NCBI RefSeq assembly: GCF_029910215.1
Contig: NZ_CP110395.1
Span: 3,658,001 to 3,722,000 of the forward strand
Length of the DNA: 64,000 nucleotides
Direction of reading: 5' to 3'
Source: Paraburkholderia sp. D15
GTDB lineage: Bacteria; Pseudomonadota; Gammaproteobacteria; Burkholderiales; Burkholderiaceae
The position numbers were made by a program, and so were the translations under genes. The notes below the pieces were generated by a model, which ran no database searches, was not told where the DNA came from, and saw only the letters and a program-made list of their open reading frames with translations. Positions 54,314 to 64,000 of the stretch are shown piece by piece (the first letter of the stretch is position 1; the number at the start of each line of letters is the position of its first letter).

Positions 54314-55528
54314 ATGAAACACACAGCATCGAGGAATCAACAATGGCTGCGCGTCACGCAGATCGCCATGGCCAGCACTGCGTTCGCCCTGCTCGCCGCA
54401 TGCGGCGGCGGCAGCGATAACAACAACAATAACGCCAGCGCCACGCCGGCCGGCGGCGTGAACCTGCAGGTCGTGTCGTTCGGCGACAGCCTGTCCGATG
54501 TCGGCACGTATGCGCCGGTGATTCAGGCCAGCTTCGGCGGCGGCCGTTTCACGACGAATCCGGGTGAAGTGTGGACGCAGAAGGTCGCCGAGTATTACGG
54601 CGGCACGTTGAGCGCGGCGAACCTCGGCGGCTTCGGTCAGCCGCTGGTCGCGACCGGCGGCCTGGGTTATGCGCAAGGCGGTTCGCGCGTCGACCTGCAG
54701 CCGGGTCCGGGCTACGCGCCGAACAACATGGCCGCGACGACGGTTCCCGTCACCGCGCAGGTCACGCAGTATCTGAGCCAGCACGGCAGCTTCAACGGCA
54801 GCCAGCTGGTGCTGATGAACGGCGGCGCGAACGACGTGTTCGTCCAGGCGCAGACCGTCCAGGCGGCTGGCACGGCGGCAGCGGCGGCCGTGCTGCAAGG
54901 CGGCGGTACCGCGGCGGCGGCGCAGACGGCGGCGACAAACGCATCGCAGGCAGCGATTCCGGCAGCGCTTCAGGCCATGACGCTGGCCGCGACCAAGTTC
55001 GTCGGCGCGGTTCAGCAGGTCACCGGCGCGGGCGCGACGCACGTCGTGGTCTCGGATATTCCGGACATCAAGAACACGCCGCAGGGTGTGCAGAGCGGCG
55101 CCACCGGCCAGCAACTGTTCGACGCGCTGGTGCTGACGTTCAACGGCACGGTGCAGGCTGGTCTGGCATCGAACAAGTCGGTCATCTACGTGAGCGCGTA
55201 CAAGTGGCTCGACACGTCGCTGGCTTCGTACCAGTCGCTGGGTTTCACGGTGTCGAACACGAACACCGCGTGTAACCTGACCGCGATGGGTCAGAACGCG
55301 ACGGCTTACGCGACGGCTAATCCGTCGGTGCTGCAGCCGGGTCAGACGGCAGCGGCCTACGGCGCGCAGTTCCAGTCGTCGCTGTTCTGCTCGCCGCAGA
55401 CGCTGACGGCCGCCGGCGCGGATCAGACCTACATGTTCGCCGACCTCGTGCACCCGAGCACGCATCTGCACGCGTTGTTCGCGCAGACGGTCGAGCAGGC
55501 GATCGCCGCGACGGGTCTGGGCAAGTAA
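54314..55528 (+). CDS. SGNH/GDSL hydrolase, probable lipoprotein esterase
   Basis: The ATG at 54314 gives 404 residues. A lipoprotein signal ends ALLAACGGGS with Cys at about residue 30, followed by a short Asn/Asp-rich linker. The GDSL blocks are VVSFGDSLSDVGTY (Ser nucleophile), MNGGANDVF and the C-terminal DLVHPSTHLH holding the catalytic Asp-His. It should be attached to the outer membrane or exported and act on lipid or acyl-sugar esters. It is a single gene with no autotransporter domain. Two hairpins follow. Confidence 0.9.
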   Translation: MKHTASRNQQWLRVTQIAMASTAFALLAACGGGSDNNNNNASATPAGGVNLQVVSFGDSLSDVGTYAPVIQASFGGGRFTTNPGEVWTQKVAEYYGGTLSAANLGGFGQPLVATGGLGYAQGGSRVDLQPGPGYAPNNMAATTVPVTAQVTQYLSQHGSFNGSQLVLMNGGANDVFVQAQTVQAAGTAAAAAVLQGGGTAAAAQTAATNASQAAIPAALQAMTLAATKFVGAVQQVTGAGATHVVVSDIPDIKNTPQGVQSGATGQQLFDALVLTFNGTVQAGLASNKSVIYVSAYKWLDTSLASYQSLGFTVSNTNTACNLTAMGQNATAYATANPSVLQPGQTAAAYGAQFQSSLFCSPQTLTAAGADQTYMFADLVHPSTHLHALFAQTVEQAIAATGLGK

Positions 55529-55595
55529 GGTGGGGAATCAGGTGGCAAATTAATCGAGGCATCGCTGCGTGGCGGCGATGCCTCGATGACGACAA

Positions 55596-55629
55596 AACGC
55601 CCGGTTTGCATCGCTGCAAACCGGGCGTT
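55596..55629. terminator. Bidirectional intrinsic terminator
   Basis: AACGCCCGGTTTGCA pairs with TGCAAACCGGGCGTT around TCGC, followed by CTGTTT. Another stem (CGAGGCATCG with CGATGCCTCG, 55555-55585) lies just before it. It separates the GDSL gene and the convergent tsaC-like gene. Confidence 0.88.
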
Positions 55630-55656
55630 CTGTTTGATCAGCGATTCGCGCGCGAT

Positions 55657-56742
55657 CTACCCCTGCGCTTCGAATGCCGCGGCGGCACGCCCCAAGCGGT
55701 CGTTCACCGCGATCCACTCGATCGTATCGGGCAGCTTCTCGATCAGAATCCGCGTGACGTTCGCGCGATCCAGCGCTCTGAGCAGGCCGTACAGCTCGCG
55801 CGCATAGAGATGCGGATCTTCGGGCGCGGCGATGAAGTGCACACCTTCGGCATCCGCCCAATGACCGGCGCGTGATTTGCGTGCGACCAGCGCGACGCGT
55901 TCGCCCTGACCCTGACCTTCGCCTCCGCTACCCGTTGCGCGCGCGGCCAGCAGCGGTTCGAGCGCCTCGAACGGCAACAACGCGAGCGGCGTGCGTGGCG
56001 CGTAGTGCGCCTTCAGCGTGCCGGAAGCGCGCGGCGCCGACGCGTCCGAGCCGTCCGGCAGACGCGGCGCCTCGCCGAGCACGTCGGCGATGTCCTGCGG
56101 CGTGACGCGGCCCGGCCGCAGCAGCGCCGGAAAACCACGCGACAGATCCAGAATGGTCGATTCGATGCCGACATCCGACGCGCCACCGTCCAGCACGTGA
56201 ATCGCGCTGCCGAACTCGTCGCGCACATGCTGCGCGGTGGTCGGGCTGACATGACCGAAGCGATTCGCCGACGGCGCGGCCACGCCGCCATGGCCACCGC
56301 GCAATGCGCTGAACGCCTGCAGCAGCGCCTGCGCAACCGGATGCGACGGGCACCGCAAGCCCACCGAATCCTGCCCGCCGCTGACCGCGGCGTTGATATG
56401 CGCGGCGCGTTTCAGGATCAGCGTGAGCGGCCCCGGCCAGAACGCATCGATCAAACGCTGCGCGTCGGCCGGCAAATGCTCGACCCAGTAATGCGGATCG
56501 CCCTGCGGCGCCAGATGCACGATCACCGGATGATTCGCCGGCCGGCCCTTGGCCGCGTAAATGCGCGCGACCGCGTCCGGGCTCTCGGCATCGCCGCCCA
56601 GCCCGTAGACGGTCTCGGTGGGAAAGGCGACGAGCCCGCCCGCGTCGAGCAACGCGGCCGCGTGCTCGATCTGCGCGTCGCTCACCGGCAGCGCGCTCGC
56701 GGCGCCTTCGGCGCAGTGGTGTCGATCGTGTTGATCCGGCAT
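55657..56742 (-). CDS. tsaC: L-threonylcarbamoyladenylate synthase (Sua5/TsaC family)
   Basis: Starting at 56742 (361 residues) it has the YrdC domain with GLVAFPTETVYGLGGDAESPDAV, KGRPANHPVIVHL, GLRCPSHPVA and SANRFGHVSPTTA, then a C-terminal Sua5 domain (GTLKAHYAPRTPL, VALVARKSR..). It makes threonylcarbamoyl-AMP for the t6A modification of ANN-decoding tRNAs. It is the long Sua5 version. A start at 56766 would overlap purK by 14 bases; 56742 lies ten bases after purK. It is the last gene of the purC-side cluster. Confidence 0.9.
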   Translation of the reverse strand: MPDQHDRHHCAEGAASALPVSDAQIEHAAALLDAGGLVAFPTETVYGLGGDAESPDAVARIYAAKGRPANHPVIVHLAPQGDPHYWVEHLPADAQRLIDAFWPGPLTLILKRAAHINAAVSGGQDSVGLRCPSHPVAQALLQAFSALRGGHGGVAAPSANRFGHVSPTTAQHVRDEFGSAIHVLDGGASDVGIESTILDLSRGFPALLRPGRVTPQDIADVLGEAPRLPDGSDASAPRASGTLKAHYAPRTPLALLPFEALEPLLAARATGSGGEGQGQGERVALVARKSRAGHWADAEGVHFIAAPEDPHLYARELYGLLRALDRANVTRILIEKLPDTIEWIAVNDRLGRAAAAFEAQG

Positions 56743-56752
56743 GGTGTGCGTG

Positions 56753-58099
<1,347 letters not shown>

Positions 58100-58131
58100 T
58101 TAGTTACTACGTCAAACAGGCGATCCGGCAC

Positions 58132-58650
58132 TCACAGCGCCGGCAACACCATCGCGTGCGCGGCTTCGTTCTGGCGCACGCGGAACGCCGCCAGTTTCTC
58201 CGCATACCCGGCGTCCGTGCCGCTCAGCAGCGACACCGCGAAAAGCGCCGCATTCGCCGCGCCCGCCTCGCCGATCGCGAAGGTGGCCACCGGCACGCCC
58301 TTGGGCATCTGCACGATGGAATGCAGCGAATCCACGCCCTTCAGATACTTGCTCGCCACCGGCACGCCGAGCACCGGCACCGTGGTCTTGGCGGCCAGCA
58401 TGCCCGGCAGATGCGCCGCGCCGCCCGCACCGGCGATGATCGCGCGGATGCCGCGCTCGCGCGCGCTTTCGGCATAAGCGAACATTTCGTCGGGCATGCG
58501 GTGCGCGGACACCACTTTCGCTTCGTACGGCACGCCGAATTCCTGCAGCATCGCCACGGCGGTTTTCATCACTTCCCAGTCGGAACTGGAGCCCATCAAC
58601 ACGCCGACGACCGGCGCGCTGTGCGTATGGGCGGTTTGCGCTTCACTCAT
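58132..58650 (-). CDS. purE: N5-carboxyaminoimidazole ribonucleotide mutase PurE
   Basis: The 172-residue enzyme converts N5-CAIR to CAIR. It has the typical [40 protein letters not shown] and [29 protein letters not shown] with the catalytic His in SAHRMPD. It forms octamers with CAIR channelled from PurK. It stands 39 bases after purC in the direction of transcription and upstream of purK. Confidence 0.96.
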   Translation of the reverse strand: MSEAQTAHTHSAPVVGVLMGSSSDWEVMKTAVAMLQEFGVPYEAKVVSAHRMPDEMFAYAESARERGIRAIIAGAGGAAHLPGMLAAKTTVPVLGVPVASKYLKGVDSLHSIVQMPKGVPVATFAIGEAGAANAALFAVSLLSGTDAGYAEKLAAFRVRQNEAAHAMVLPAL

Positions 58651-58689
58651 GTTACGGCTTCCTTGTATCTCGAACGCGATGAGCCGTAA

Positions 58690-59580
58690 TCAGGCGAGCT
58701 TGTGGCCGGTCAGGCGTTCGAGCGCTTCCTGATACTTCTCGCCCGTCTTCGTGACCACGTCGTCCGGCAGCTTCGGCGCCGGCGGTTCTTTCTTCCACGG
58801 CTGGGTTTCGAGCCAGTCGCGCACGAACTGCTTGTCGAACGACGGCGGGTTGGTGCCGACCTGATACTGATCCGCCGGCCAGAAGCGCGACGAATCCGCG
58901 GTCAGCGCTTCGTCCATCAGATACAGCTTGCCGTGGTTGTCGAGACCGAATTCGAACTTCGTGTCCGCGATGATGATGCCGCGGGTGGCCGCGTAATCGG
59001 CCGCTTCCTTGTACAGCTTGATCGAGATGTCGCGGATCGTGGCCGACAGTTCGGTGCCGATGCGGCGCTCCATCTCGTTGTACGTGATGTTTTCGTCGTG
59101 GTGGCCCATTTCGGCCTTGGCGGCCGGCGTGAAGATCGGCTCGGGCAGCTTCTGCGCGTTCTGCAGACCCGGCGGCAGTTCCACACCGCACACCGCACCC
59201 GTAGCCTGGTAGTCTTTCCAGCCGCTGCCGGCCAGATAGCCGCGCACCACCGCTTCGACGAGGATCGGCTCGAGGCGCTTCACCACCACCGCGCGACCCT
59301 TCACCTGCTCGACTTCGTCCGCCGCGACCACGGATTCGGGCGCCACGCCCGTCAGATGGTTCGGCACCACGTGCTTCAGCTTGTCGAACCAGAAGTTCGC
59401 CATTTCGTTGAGCACGCGCCCCTTATTCGGAATCGGCTCGCCCATGATCACGTCGAACGCCGACAGACGGTCGGTCGTGACGATCAGCAGCTGGTCGTTG
59501 CCCACCGCATAGTTGTCGCGGACTTTACCGCGGCCGAGCAGCGGCAGCGAGCGGAGCGTGGATTCGTAGAGGGTAGACAT
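58690..59580 (-). CDS. purC: Phosphoribosylaminoimidazole-succinocarboxamide synthase PurC
   Basis: The 296-residue enzyme condenses CAIR with aspartate to SAICAR. Features are [29 protein letters not shown] at the N-terminus, [21 protein letters not shown] and [30 protein letters not shown]. It is the longer, eukaryote/proteobacterial type of about 296 residues. It is preceded by a terminator after fba (59634-59663) and so probably has its own promoter in the short gap. Confidence 0.96.
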   Translation of the reverse strand: MSTLYESTLRSLPLLGRGKVRDNYAVGNDQLLIVTTDRLSAFDVIMGEPIPNKGRVLNEMANFWFDKLKHVVPNHLTGVAPESVVAADEVEQVKGRAVVVKRLEPILVEAVVRGYLAGSGWKDYQATGAVCGVELPPGLQNAQKLPEPIFTPAAKAEMGHHDENITYNEMERRIGTELSATIRDISIKLYKEAADYAATRGIIIADTKFEFGLDNHGKLYLMDEALTADSSRFWPADQYQVGTNPPSFDKQFVRDWLETQPWKKEPPAPKLPDDVVTKTGEKYQEALERLTGHKLA

Positions 59581-59633
59581 CGTCGTGGTTCGCTAAAAGT
59601 GGGGCAAAAAGTGTGACCGGAACAAAAGGGAAA

Positions 59634-59663
59634 CGCCGTTCCCCGGATGATGCGGGAACGGCG
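59634..59663 (-). terminator. Intrinsic terminator after fba
   Basis: On the minus strand CGCCGTTCCC pairs with GGGAACGGCG, then TTTCCCTTTTGTT. A second hairpin, CCTGGCC with GGCCAGG (59676-59693), lies before it. Together they should limit read-through from fba into purC. Confidence 0.8.
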
Positions 59664-59733
59664 GTCTAACCACAACCTGGCCGGATGGCCAGGCTTGACG
59701 CCCGGCGACCGGCCAGATATCGGCCTGGAGAAC

Positions 59734-60798
59734 TTAACGGACGACCTGCGCGAGCTCGCCCGACTTGTACTTCTCCGCGATTTTATCAAGCGAAACCGGC
59801 TTGATCTTGCCGGCCTGGCCTTCGCAGCCGAATTGCGTGTAGCGCTCGATACAGATTTTCATTGCCGCTTCGCGCGCCGGCTTCAGGTAATCGCGCGGAT
59901 CGAACTTGCCCGGGTTGGTCGCCATGTAGCGGCGGATCGCGCCGGTGATCGCCAGACGCAGGTCGGTGTCGATGTTGACCTTGCGCACGCCGTTCTTGAT
60001 GCCTTCCTGAATTTCCTCGACCGGCACGCCGTAGGTTTCCTTCATGTCGCCGCCGAATTCGCGGATTTCCGCGAGCAGTTCCTGCGGCACCGAGGACGAA
60101 CCGTGCATGACCAGATGGGTGTTCGGAATGCGCTGGTGAATTTCCTTGATGCGCTGGATCGACAGAATGTCGCCCGTGGGCTTCTTGCTGAACTTGTACG
60201 CGCCGTGCGACGTACCGATCGCGATCGCCAGCGCGTCGCACTGGGTCAGCTTGACGAAGTCGGCGGCCTGCTCCGGATCGGTCAGCAACTGCTCGCGGGT
60301 CATCGTGCCCTCGGCGCCGTGGCCGTCTTCCTTGTCGCCCTTCATGGTTTCCAGCGAACCGAGCACGCCCAGTTCCGCTTCCACCGTGATGCCGATCGAG
60401 TGCGCGGCGTCGACCACGCGACGCGACACTTCGACGTTGTACTCGTACGACGCGACCGTCTTGCCGTCGGCTTCGAGCGAACCGTCCATCATCACGCTGG
60501 TGAAGCCGCTGCGGATCGCCGCCATGCAGACTGCCGGCGACTGGCCGTGATCCTGGTGCATCACGACCGGAATATGCGGATACGACTCGACCGCCGCTTC
60601 GATCAGGTGACGCAGGAACGGCTCGCCCGCGTACTTACGCGCACCGGCGGAGGCCTGCATGATGACCGGCGCGTTGACCTTGTCGGCCGCGGCCATAATC
60701 GCCTGCACCTGCTCCAGGTTGTTCACGTTGAATGCCGGCAAGCCATAGCCGTTTTCGGCGGCATGGTCCAACAGTTGACGCATTGATACGAGAGGCAT
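59734..60798 (-). CDS. fba: Class II fructose-bisphosphate aldolase (CbbA/Fba)
   Basis: The 354-residue zinc enzyme splits fructose 1,6-bisphosphate to dihydroxyacetone phosphate and glyceraldehyde 3-phosphate. Zinc ligands and active-site pieces are seen in [39 protein letters not shown] and [16 protein letters not shown]. It is the CbbA type of beta-proteobacteria. An AAGGAGTTAAGC site precedes the ATG. It lies between pyk and purC and acts with them in central metabolism. Confidence 0.96.
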   Translation of the reverse strand: MPLVSMRQLLDHAAENGYGLPAFNVNNLEQVQAIMAAADKVNAPVIMQASAGARKYAGEPFLRHLIEAAVESYPHIPVVMHQDHGQSPAVCMAAIRSGFTSVMMDGSLEADGKTVASYEYNVEVSRRVVDAAHSIGITVEAELGVLGSLETMKGDKEDGHGAEGTMTREQLLTDPEQAADFVKLTQCDALAIAIGTSHGAYKFSKKPTGDILSIQRIKEIHQRIPNTHLVMHGSSSVPQELLAEIREFGGDMKETYGVPVEEIQEGIKNGVRKVNIDTDLRLAITGAIRRYMATNPGKFDPRDYLKPAREAAMKICIERYTQFGCEGQAGKIKPVSLDKIAEKYKSGELAQVVR

Positions 60799-61133
60799 GC
60801 TTAACTCCTTAGATTGAAACGAATTCTTGTGCCGTCGGCATCTTTTGGGCGATTTTATCGCGAAGCAAACAGCATGCCCGTTCGCACCTACCCTAAAGCG
60901 CCGGACATTCCTTTATGCCTCTGTACGCAATTGGAGTCTGTGCGCCGCCTCTCGCGGGGCAGGCTGTCGGATTCGTTCAAACCGTGTGTGCCGATCGGTG
61001 TGCATCGGTGTGCCGCATGGGGCGACGGCCGGCGCTTCAGCGCTCTTACACCCGCCCATGCCGGATATTGCAACCAGCCGGAGCACGCGTTTCAACGCAC
61101 GCTCCGGCCGGCCTGTCCTTCATTGTCGCCGGA
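60799..61133. other. Intergenic region between pyk and fba
   Basis: 335 bases. Just after pyk there is an imperfect GC hairpin (GCCGGAGC with GCTCCGGC, 61078-61108) without a T-run, possibly a weak terminator. The rest must contain the fba promoter on the minus strand. I recognise nothing else. Confidence 0.45.
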
Positions 61134-62570
61134 TCAATACGGCTCGCCGACCCGCACGATCTTCAGCGTGTTGGTGCCGCCGGCCTGGCCCATCGGCTCG
61201 CCGACGGTCAGCACCACCATGTCGCCGCGCGACGCGTAGCCCTTGCTCACCACGGTTTCCAGCGCCTGCTGCAACGCGGTGTCGCGGTCGGTGTTGGTAT
61301 CGAGATGCAGCGAGGTCACGTTGCGGTACAAGGCCATGGCCCGTTCGCTGCCGACGCGCGGCGTGAGCGCGAAAATCGGCACGTGGGTCCAGTGACGCGA
61401 CATCCACAGCGCGGTCGAACCGGATTCGGTCAGCGCCACGATCGCCTTCGCGCCCAGGTGGTAGGCGGTGAAGAGCGCGCCCATCGCGATCGACTGGTCG
61501 ATGCGGGTGAACGTGCGGTCGAGGAAGTCCTTGTCCAGTTCCGACTGCTCGGACTTCTCGGCTTCGATACAGATCGCCGCCATGGTCTCGATGGTCTGCA
61601 CCGGATACTTGCCCGCCGCCGATTCCGCCGACAGCATCACCGCGTCCGTGCCGTCGAGCACCGCATTGGCGACGTCCGACACTTCCGCGCGGGTCGGCAC
61701 CGGGGCGTAGATCATCGACTCCATCATCTGGGTTGCGGTGATCACGAACTTGTTCGATTCGCGCGCCATGCGGATCATGCGCTTCTGCAGCGCCGGCACC
61801 GCGGCGTTGCCCACTTCCACGGCCAGGTCGCCACGCGCGACCATGATGCCGTCCGACGCGTCGAGAATGCCTTGCAGCGCCGGAATCGCTTCCGCGCGCT
61901 CGATCTTCGCGATCATCTTCGGCTTGATGCCGAACGGCGCACCGGCGATGTTGGCCAGCTGGCGGGCCATTTCCATGTCGGTCGCGTTCTTCGGGAACGA
62001 CACCGCCACATAGTCCACGCCGAGCGACATGGCCGTGCGGATGTCTTCCATGTCCTTCGCGGTCAGCGCGGGCGCCGACAGGCCGCCGCCCTGGCGGTTG
62101 ATACCCTTGTTGTTCGACAGCTCGCCACCGATCTTGACGATGGTGTGGATTTCGCTGCCGATCACGCGCGCGACGTTCAGCACGATCAGGCCGTCGTTGA
62201 GCAACAGCACGTCGCCCGGTTTCAGGTCGCGCGGCAGGTCCTTGTAGTCGAGACCGGCGCGCTGCTCGTTACCGAGTTCGCAGTCGGCGTCGAGAATGAA
62301 CGGCTCGCCGGCGACCAGCATGATCTTGCCGTTTTCGAATTTACCGACCCGGATCTTCGGGCCTTGCAGGTCGGCCATGATGGCGACTTCGCGGCCGGCC
62401 TGGCGGGCCGCCTCGCGCACGAATTCGGCGCGCTGGCGGTGGTCGTCGGCAGTGCCGTGCGAGAAATTGAGCCGCACCACGTCCAATCCTGCCTGAATCA
62501 TTTGCAGCAGGATTTCCGGCGTGCTGGAAGCCGGTCCGATGGTAGCGACAATCTTGGTGGCGCGATGCAT
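61134..62570 (-). CDS. pyk: Pyruvate kinase
   Basis: Starting at 62570 behind GAGGAGACTC the protein has 478 residues, the usual length. It has HRATKIVATIGPASS, LDVVRLNFSHGTADDH, GPKIRVGKFENG, MIAKIERAEA, GIMVARGDLAVEV and VITATQMMESMI. It converts phosphoenolpyruvate and ADP to pyruvate and ATP. The frame remains open for a further 154 codons upstream to near pgk, described separately. It follows pgk and precedes fba. Confidence 0.95.
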   Translation of the reverse strand: MHRATKIVATIGPASSTPEILLQMIQAGLDVVRLNFSHGTADDHRQRAEFVREAARQAGREVAIMADLQGPKIRVGKFENGKIMLVAGEPFILDADCELGNEQRAGLDYKDLPRDLKPGDVLLLNDGLIVLNVARVIGSEIHTIVKIGGELSNNKGINRQGGGLSAPALTAKDMEDIRTAMSLGVDYVAVSFPKNATDMEMARQLANIAGAPFGIKPKMIAKIERAEAIPALQGILDASDGIMVARGDLAVEVGNAAVPALQKRMIRMARESNKFVITATQMMESMIYAPVPTRAEVSDVANAVLDGTDAVMLSAESAAGKYPVQTIETMAAICIEAEKSEQSELDKDFLDRTFTRIDQSIAMGALFTAYHLGAKAIVALTESGSTALWMSRHWTHVPIFALTPRVGSERAMALYRNVTSLHLDTNTDRDTALQQALETVVSKGYASRGDMVVLTVGEPMGQAGGTNTLKIVRVGEPY

Positions 62571-63033
62571 GAGTCTCCTCGTCTGGATGGGATCGCTGGG
62601 AAAAGCGCTGCGAGTCGGATGCGGAGGCTGCGCACCGAAGGATGCTGCCGGGGGCTGCGCGCCGGTTGAAACCAGCGTCGCTTTATGGGGTGAAGCGGTG
62701 TTCGACACCAGTACGGGGCGTACTGGCGGTTCGGCGAGCGCGACCTCGTCGCCGGGGAGTTCTGCCTGCGATTGCGCGGCCTGTCCGATGGACGGGGCCG
62801 CGGCTTCGCCGGCAGTGGTCAACTCCACCTGCGCGAGGGACGAGCCGGATTCCTGAAGCTGCTGCGGATCCAGGGCGGCCGCAGCGTTGGCCGTGTCGGC
62901 CGGGTTCGTTGCCGCAGCGGGAGCGGCCGCGGAGCGCGTTGCGCGCTCCCCCGCTTTTGCTGCTTCCGTGGTACGCGATGCCTTGGCGCCGCGGGTTTTT
63001 GCAGTCTTGGTCATGGGGGAGCGCGCCGTCACG
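62571..63033 (-). other. Open, Ala-rich frame between pgk and pyk in frame with pyk
   Basis: The 463 bases between pgk and pyk have no stop codon in the pyk frame from 63032 on. The translated segment starts (from the ATG at 63014) with a basic histone-like TKTAKTRGAKASRTTEAAK, continues Ala/Pro/Gln-rich, and leads into the pyk ATG. No convincing ribosome-binding site precedes 63014, while pyk has an excellent one. Untranslated leader, or N-terminal extension: not decided by sequence. Confidence 0.4.
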
Positions 63034-64000
63034 TTAAGCCCGCGATTCGAGAACTGCGACGGCGGGCAGTTTCTTGCCCTCCAGGAACTCGAGGAAGGCG
63101 CCGCCGCCCGTCGAGATGTAGCTGACCTTGTCGTGAATGCCGTACTTGGCGATAGCGGCGAGCGTGTCGCCGCCGCCCGCGATCGAGAACGCCGACGACT
63201 TGGCGATGGCGTCCGCCAGCGTCTTCGTGCCGTTGCCGAACTGGTCGAATTCGAACACGCCGACCGGGCCGTTCCACACGATCGTGCCGGCCTTTTCCAG
63301 TTGCGATGCGAGGATACGCGCGGTTTCCGGACCGATGTCGAGGATCAGGTCGTCGTCCTGCACGTCCACGACAGCCTTCACTTCGGCCTTCGCGGTCGGC
63401 GAGAACTCCTTGGCGGTGACCACGTCCGTCGGGATCGGCACCGAGGCGCCGCGCGCCTTGGCCGCGTCGATGATGGCTTTGGCTTCGTTCACCAGATCGG
63501 CTTCGGCGAGCGACTTGCCGATCTTCAGGCCGGCGGCCAGCATGAACGTATTGGCGATACCGCCGCCGACGATCAGTTGATCGACCTTGTCGGCGAGCGA
63601 TTTCAGAATGGTCAGCTTGGTGGACACCTTCGAGCCGGCGACGATCGCCACCAGCGGACGCTTCGGCGCGCCGAGCGCCTTGCCGAGCGCTTCGAGTTCG
63701 GCGGCGAGCAGCGGGCCCGCGCACGCCACGCCCGCGTATTTCGCGATGCCGTGGGTGGTCGCTTCGGCGCGGTGCGCGGTGCCGAACGCGTCGTTCACGT
63801 AGATGTCGCAGAGCTTCGCCATTTTCTGCGAGAGCTCGTCGGAATCCTTCTTTTCGCCCTTGTTGACGCGGCAGTTTTCCAGCAGCACGAGCGCGCCCGG
63901 CGCGACGTTCACGCCGTTCTCGACCCAGTTGGCGACCAGCGGTACGTCGCGGCCGAGCAGTTCGGCCAGACGCTTCGCGACCGGCGCGAGCGAATCTTCC
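63034..64000 (-). CDS. pgk: Phosphoglycerate kinase, C-terminal part (gene runs off the window)
   Basis: About 321 C-terminal residues are seen; the start is beyond 64000. It makes 3-phosphoglycerate and ATP from 1,3-bisphosphoglycerate. Family sequences are [77 protein letters not shown], and the C-terminal [13 protein letters not shown] and [18 protein letters not shown]. The order pgk-pyk-fba is normal for Burkholderia. Confidence 0.95.
   Translation of the reverse strand, partial: EDSLAPVAKRLAELLGRDVPLVANWVENGVNVAPGALVLLENCRVNKGEKKDSDELSQKMAKLCDIYVNDAFGTAHRAEATTHGIAKYAGVACAGPLLAAELEALGKALGAPKRPLVAIVAGSKVSTKLTILKSLADKVDQLIVGGGIANTFMLAAGLKIGKSLAEADLVNEAKAIIDAAKARGASVPIPTDVVTAKEFSPTAKAEVKAVVDVQDDDLILDIGPETARILASQLEKAGTIVWNGPVGVFEFDQFGNGTKTLADAIAKSSAFSIAGGGDTLAAIAKYGIHDKVSYISTGGGAFLEFLEGKKLPAVAVLESRA

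Noticed and set aside
61074-61112. Strong intrinsic terminator after pyk
   Set aside because: The stem has an internal two-base mismatch and no T-run follows; listed only as a weak hairpin.

Overview
The window is GC-rich, densely coded DNA of a Burkholderiaceae bacterium, most likely a Paraburkholderia chromosome. The reasons are the gene orders pgk-pyk-fba-purC-purE-purK-tsaC and kynR/kynB-kynU-kynA, a Burkholderia-type RND efflux operon (BpeAB-OprB-like) with a divergent TetR repressor, the abundance of sugar-alcohol catabolism, and the interspersed palindromic repeats. This assignment is inference from gene content; no 16S or other marker RNA is present and I saw no tRNA gene.

Layout. 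0-2.2 kb: end of a DUF72 protein, msrA, a flavin reductase and the Lrp-type regulator kynR. 2.3-5.2 kb: kynB-kynU-kynA, the oxidation of tryptophan to anthranilate. 5.3-7.1 kb: a pair of inverted composite repeats, one arm of which was split at its palindromic core by a 1279-bp IS481-family element. 7.1-15.4 kb (minus strand): an AraC regulator, a ribose-type ABC importer, a zinc alcohol dehydrogenase, a FGGY kinase and an L-xylulose-reductase-like SDR, which together look like a polyol pathway of unassigned substrate. 15.7-26.3 kb: a second polyol system in two converging units, dalD-xylB-SorC regulator (plus strand) and smoS-smoE-smoF-smoG-HAD phosphatase-smoK (minus strand). D-arabitol would be oxidised to D-xylulose and phosphorylated, and D-sorbitol oxidised to fructose. 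The two units start from almost identical promoters that carry the same palindromic operator, so one regulator probably controls both. 26.5-29.8 kb: zur-znuABC-like metal uptake, with a histidine-rich tail on the ATPase. 29.9-33.7 kb: glutathione-dependent formaldehyde oxidation (frmA, fghA) and a third FGGY kinase. 34.1-35.6 kb: a purine permease.

35.8-43 kb: tripartite RND efflux pump and its repressor, with an AcrR-like operator between them. 43-47 kb: an isochorismatase-like hydrolase, a GlxA-type regulator, a membrane-anchored CoxG-like protein, a DUF427 protein and a small secreted protein. 47.4-51.1 kb: response regulator, sensor kinase and DegP-type protease in one transcription direction. 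51.4-55.5 kb: dacB, a fatty acid hydroxylase/sterol desaturase family protein and a GDSL lipoprotein. 55.6-64 kb: tsaC-like, purK, purE, purC, fba, pyk and the 3' part of pgk, all on the minus strand; central purine synthesis and lower glycolysis.

Most convergent gene pairs are separated by clear intrinsic terminators. Start codons were chosen from ribosome-binding sites and family lengths; where this moved a start from the longest frame it is stated. Functions are from recognition of motifs and family resemblance by eye, not from database searches.
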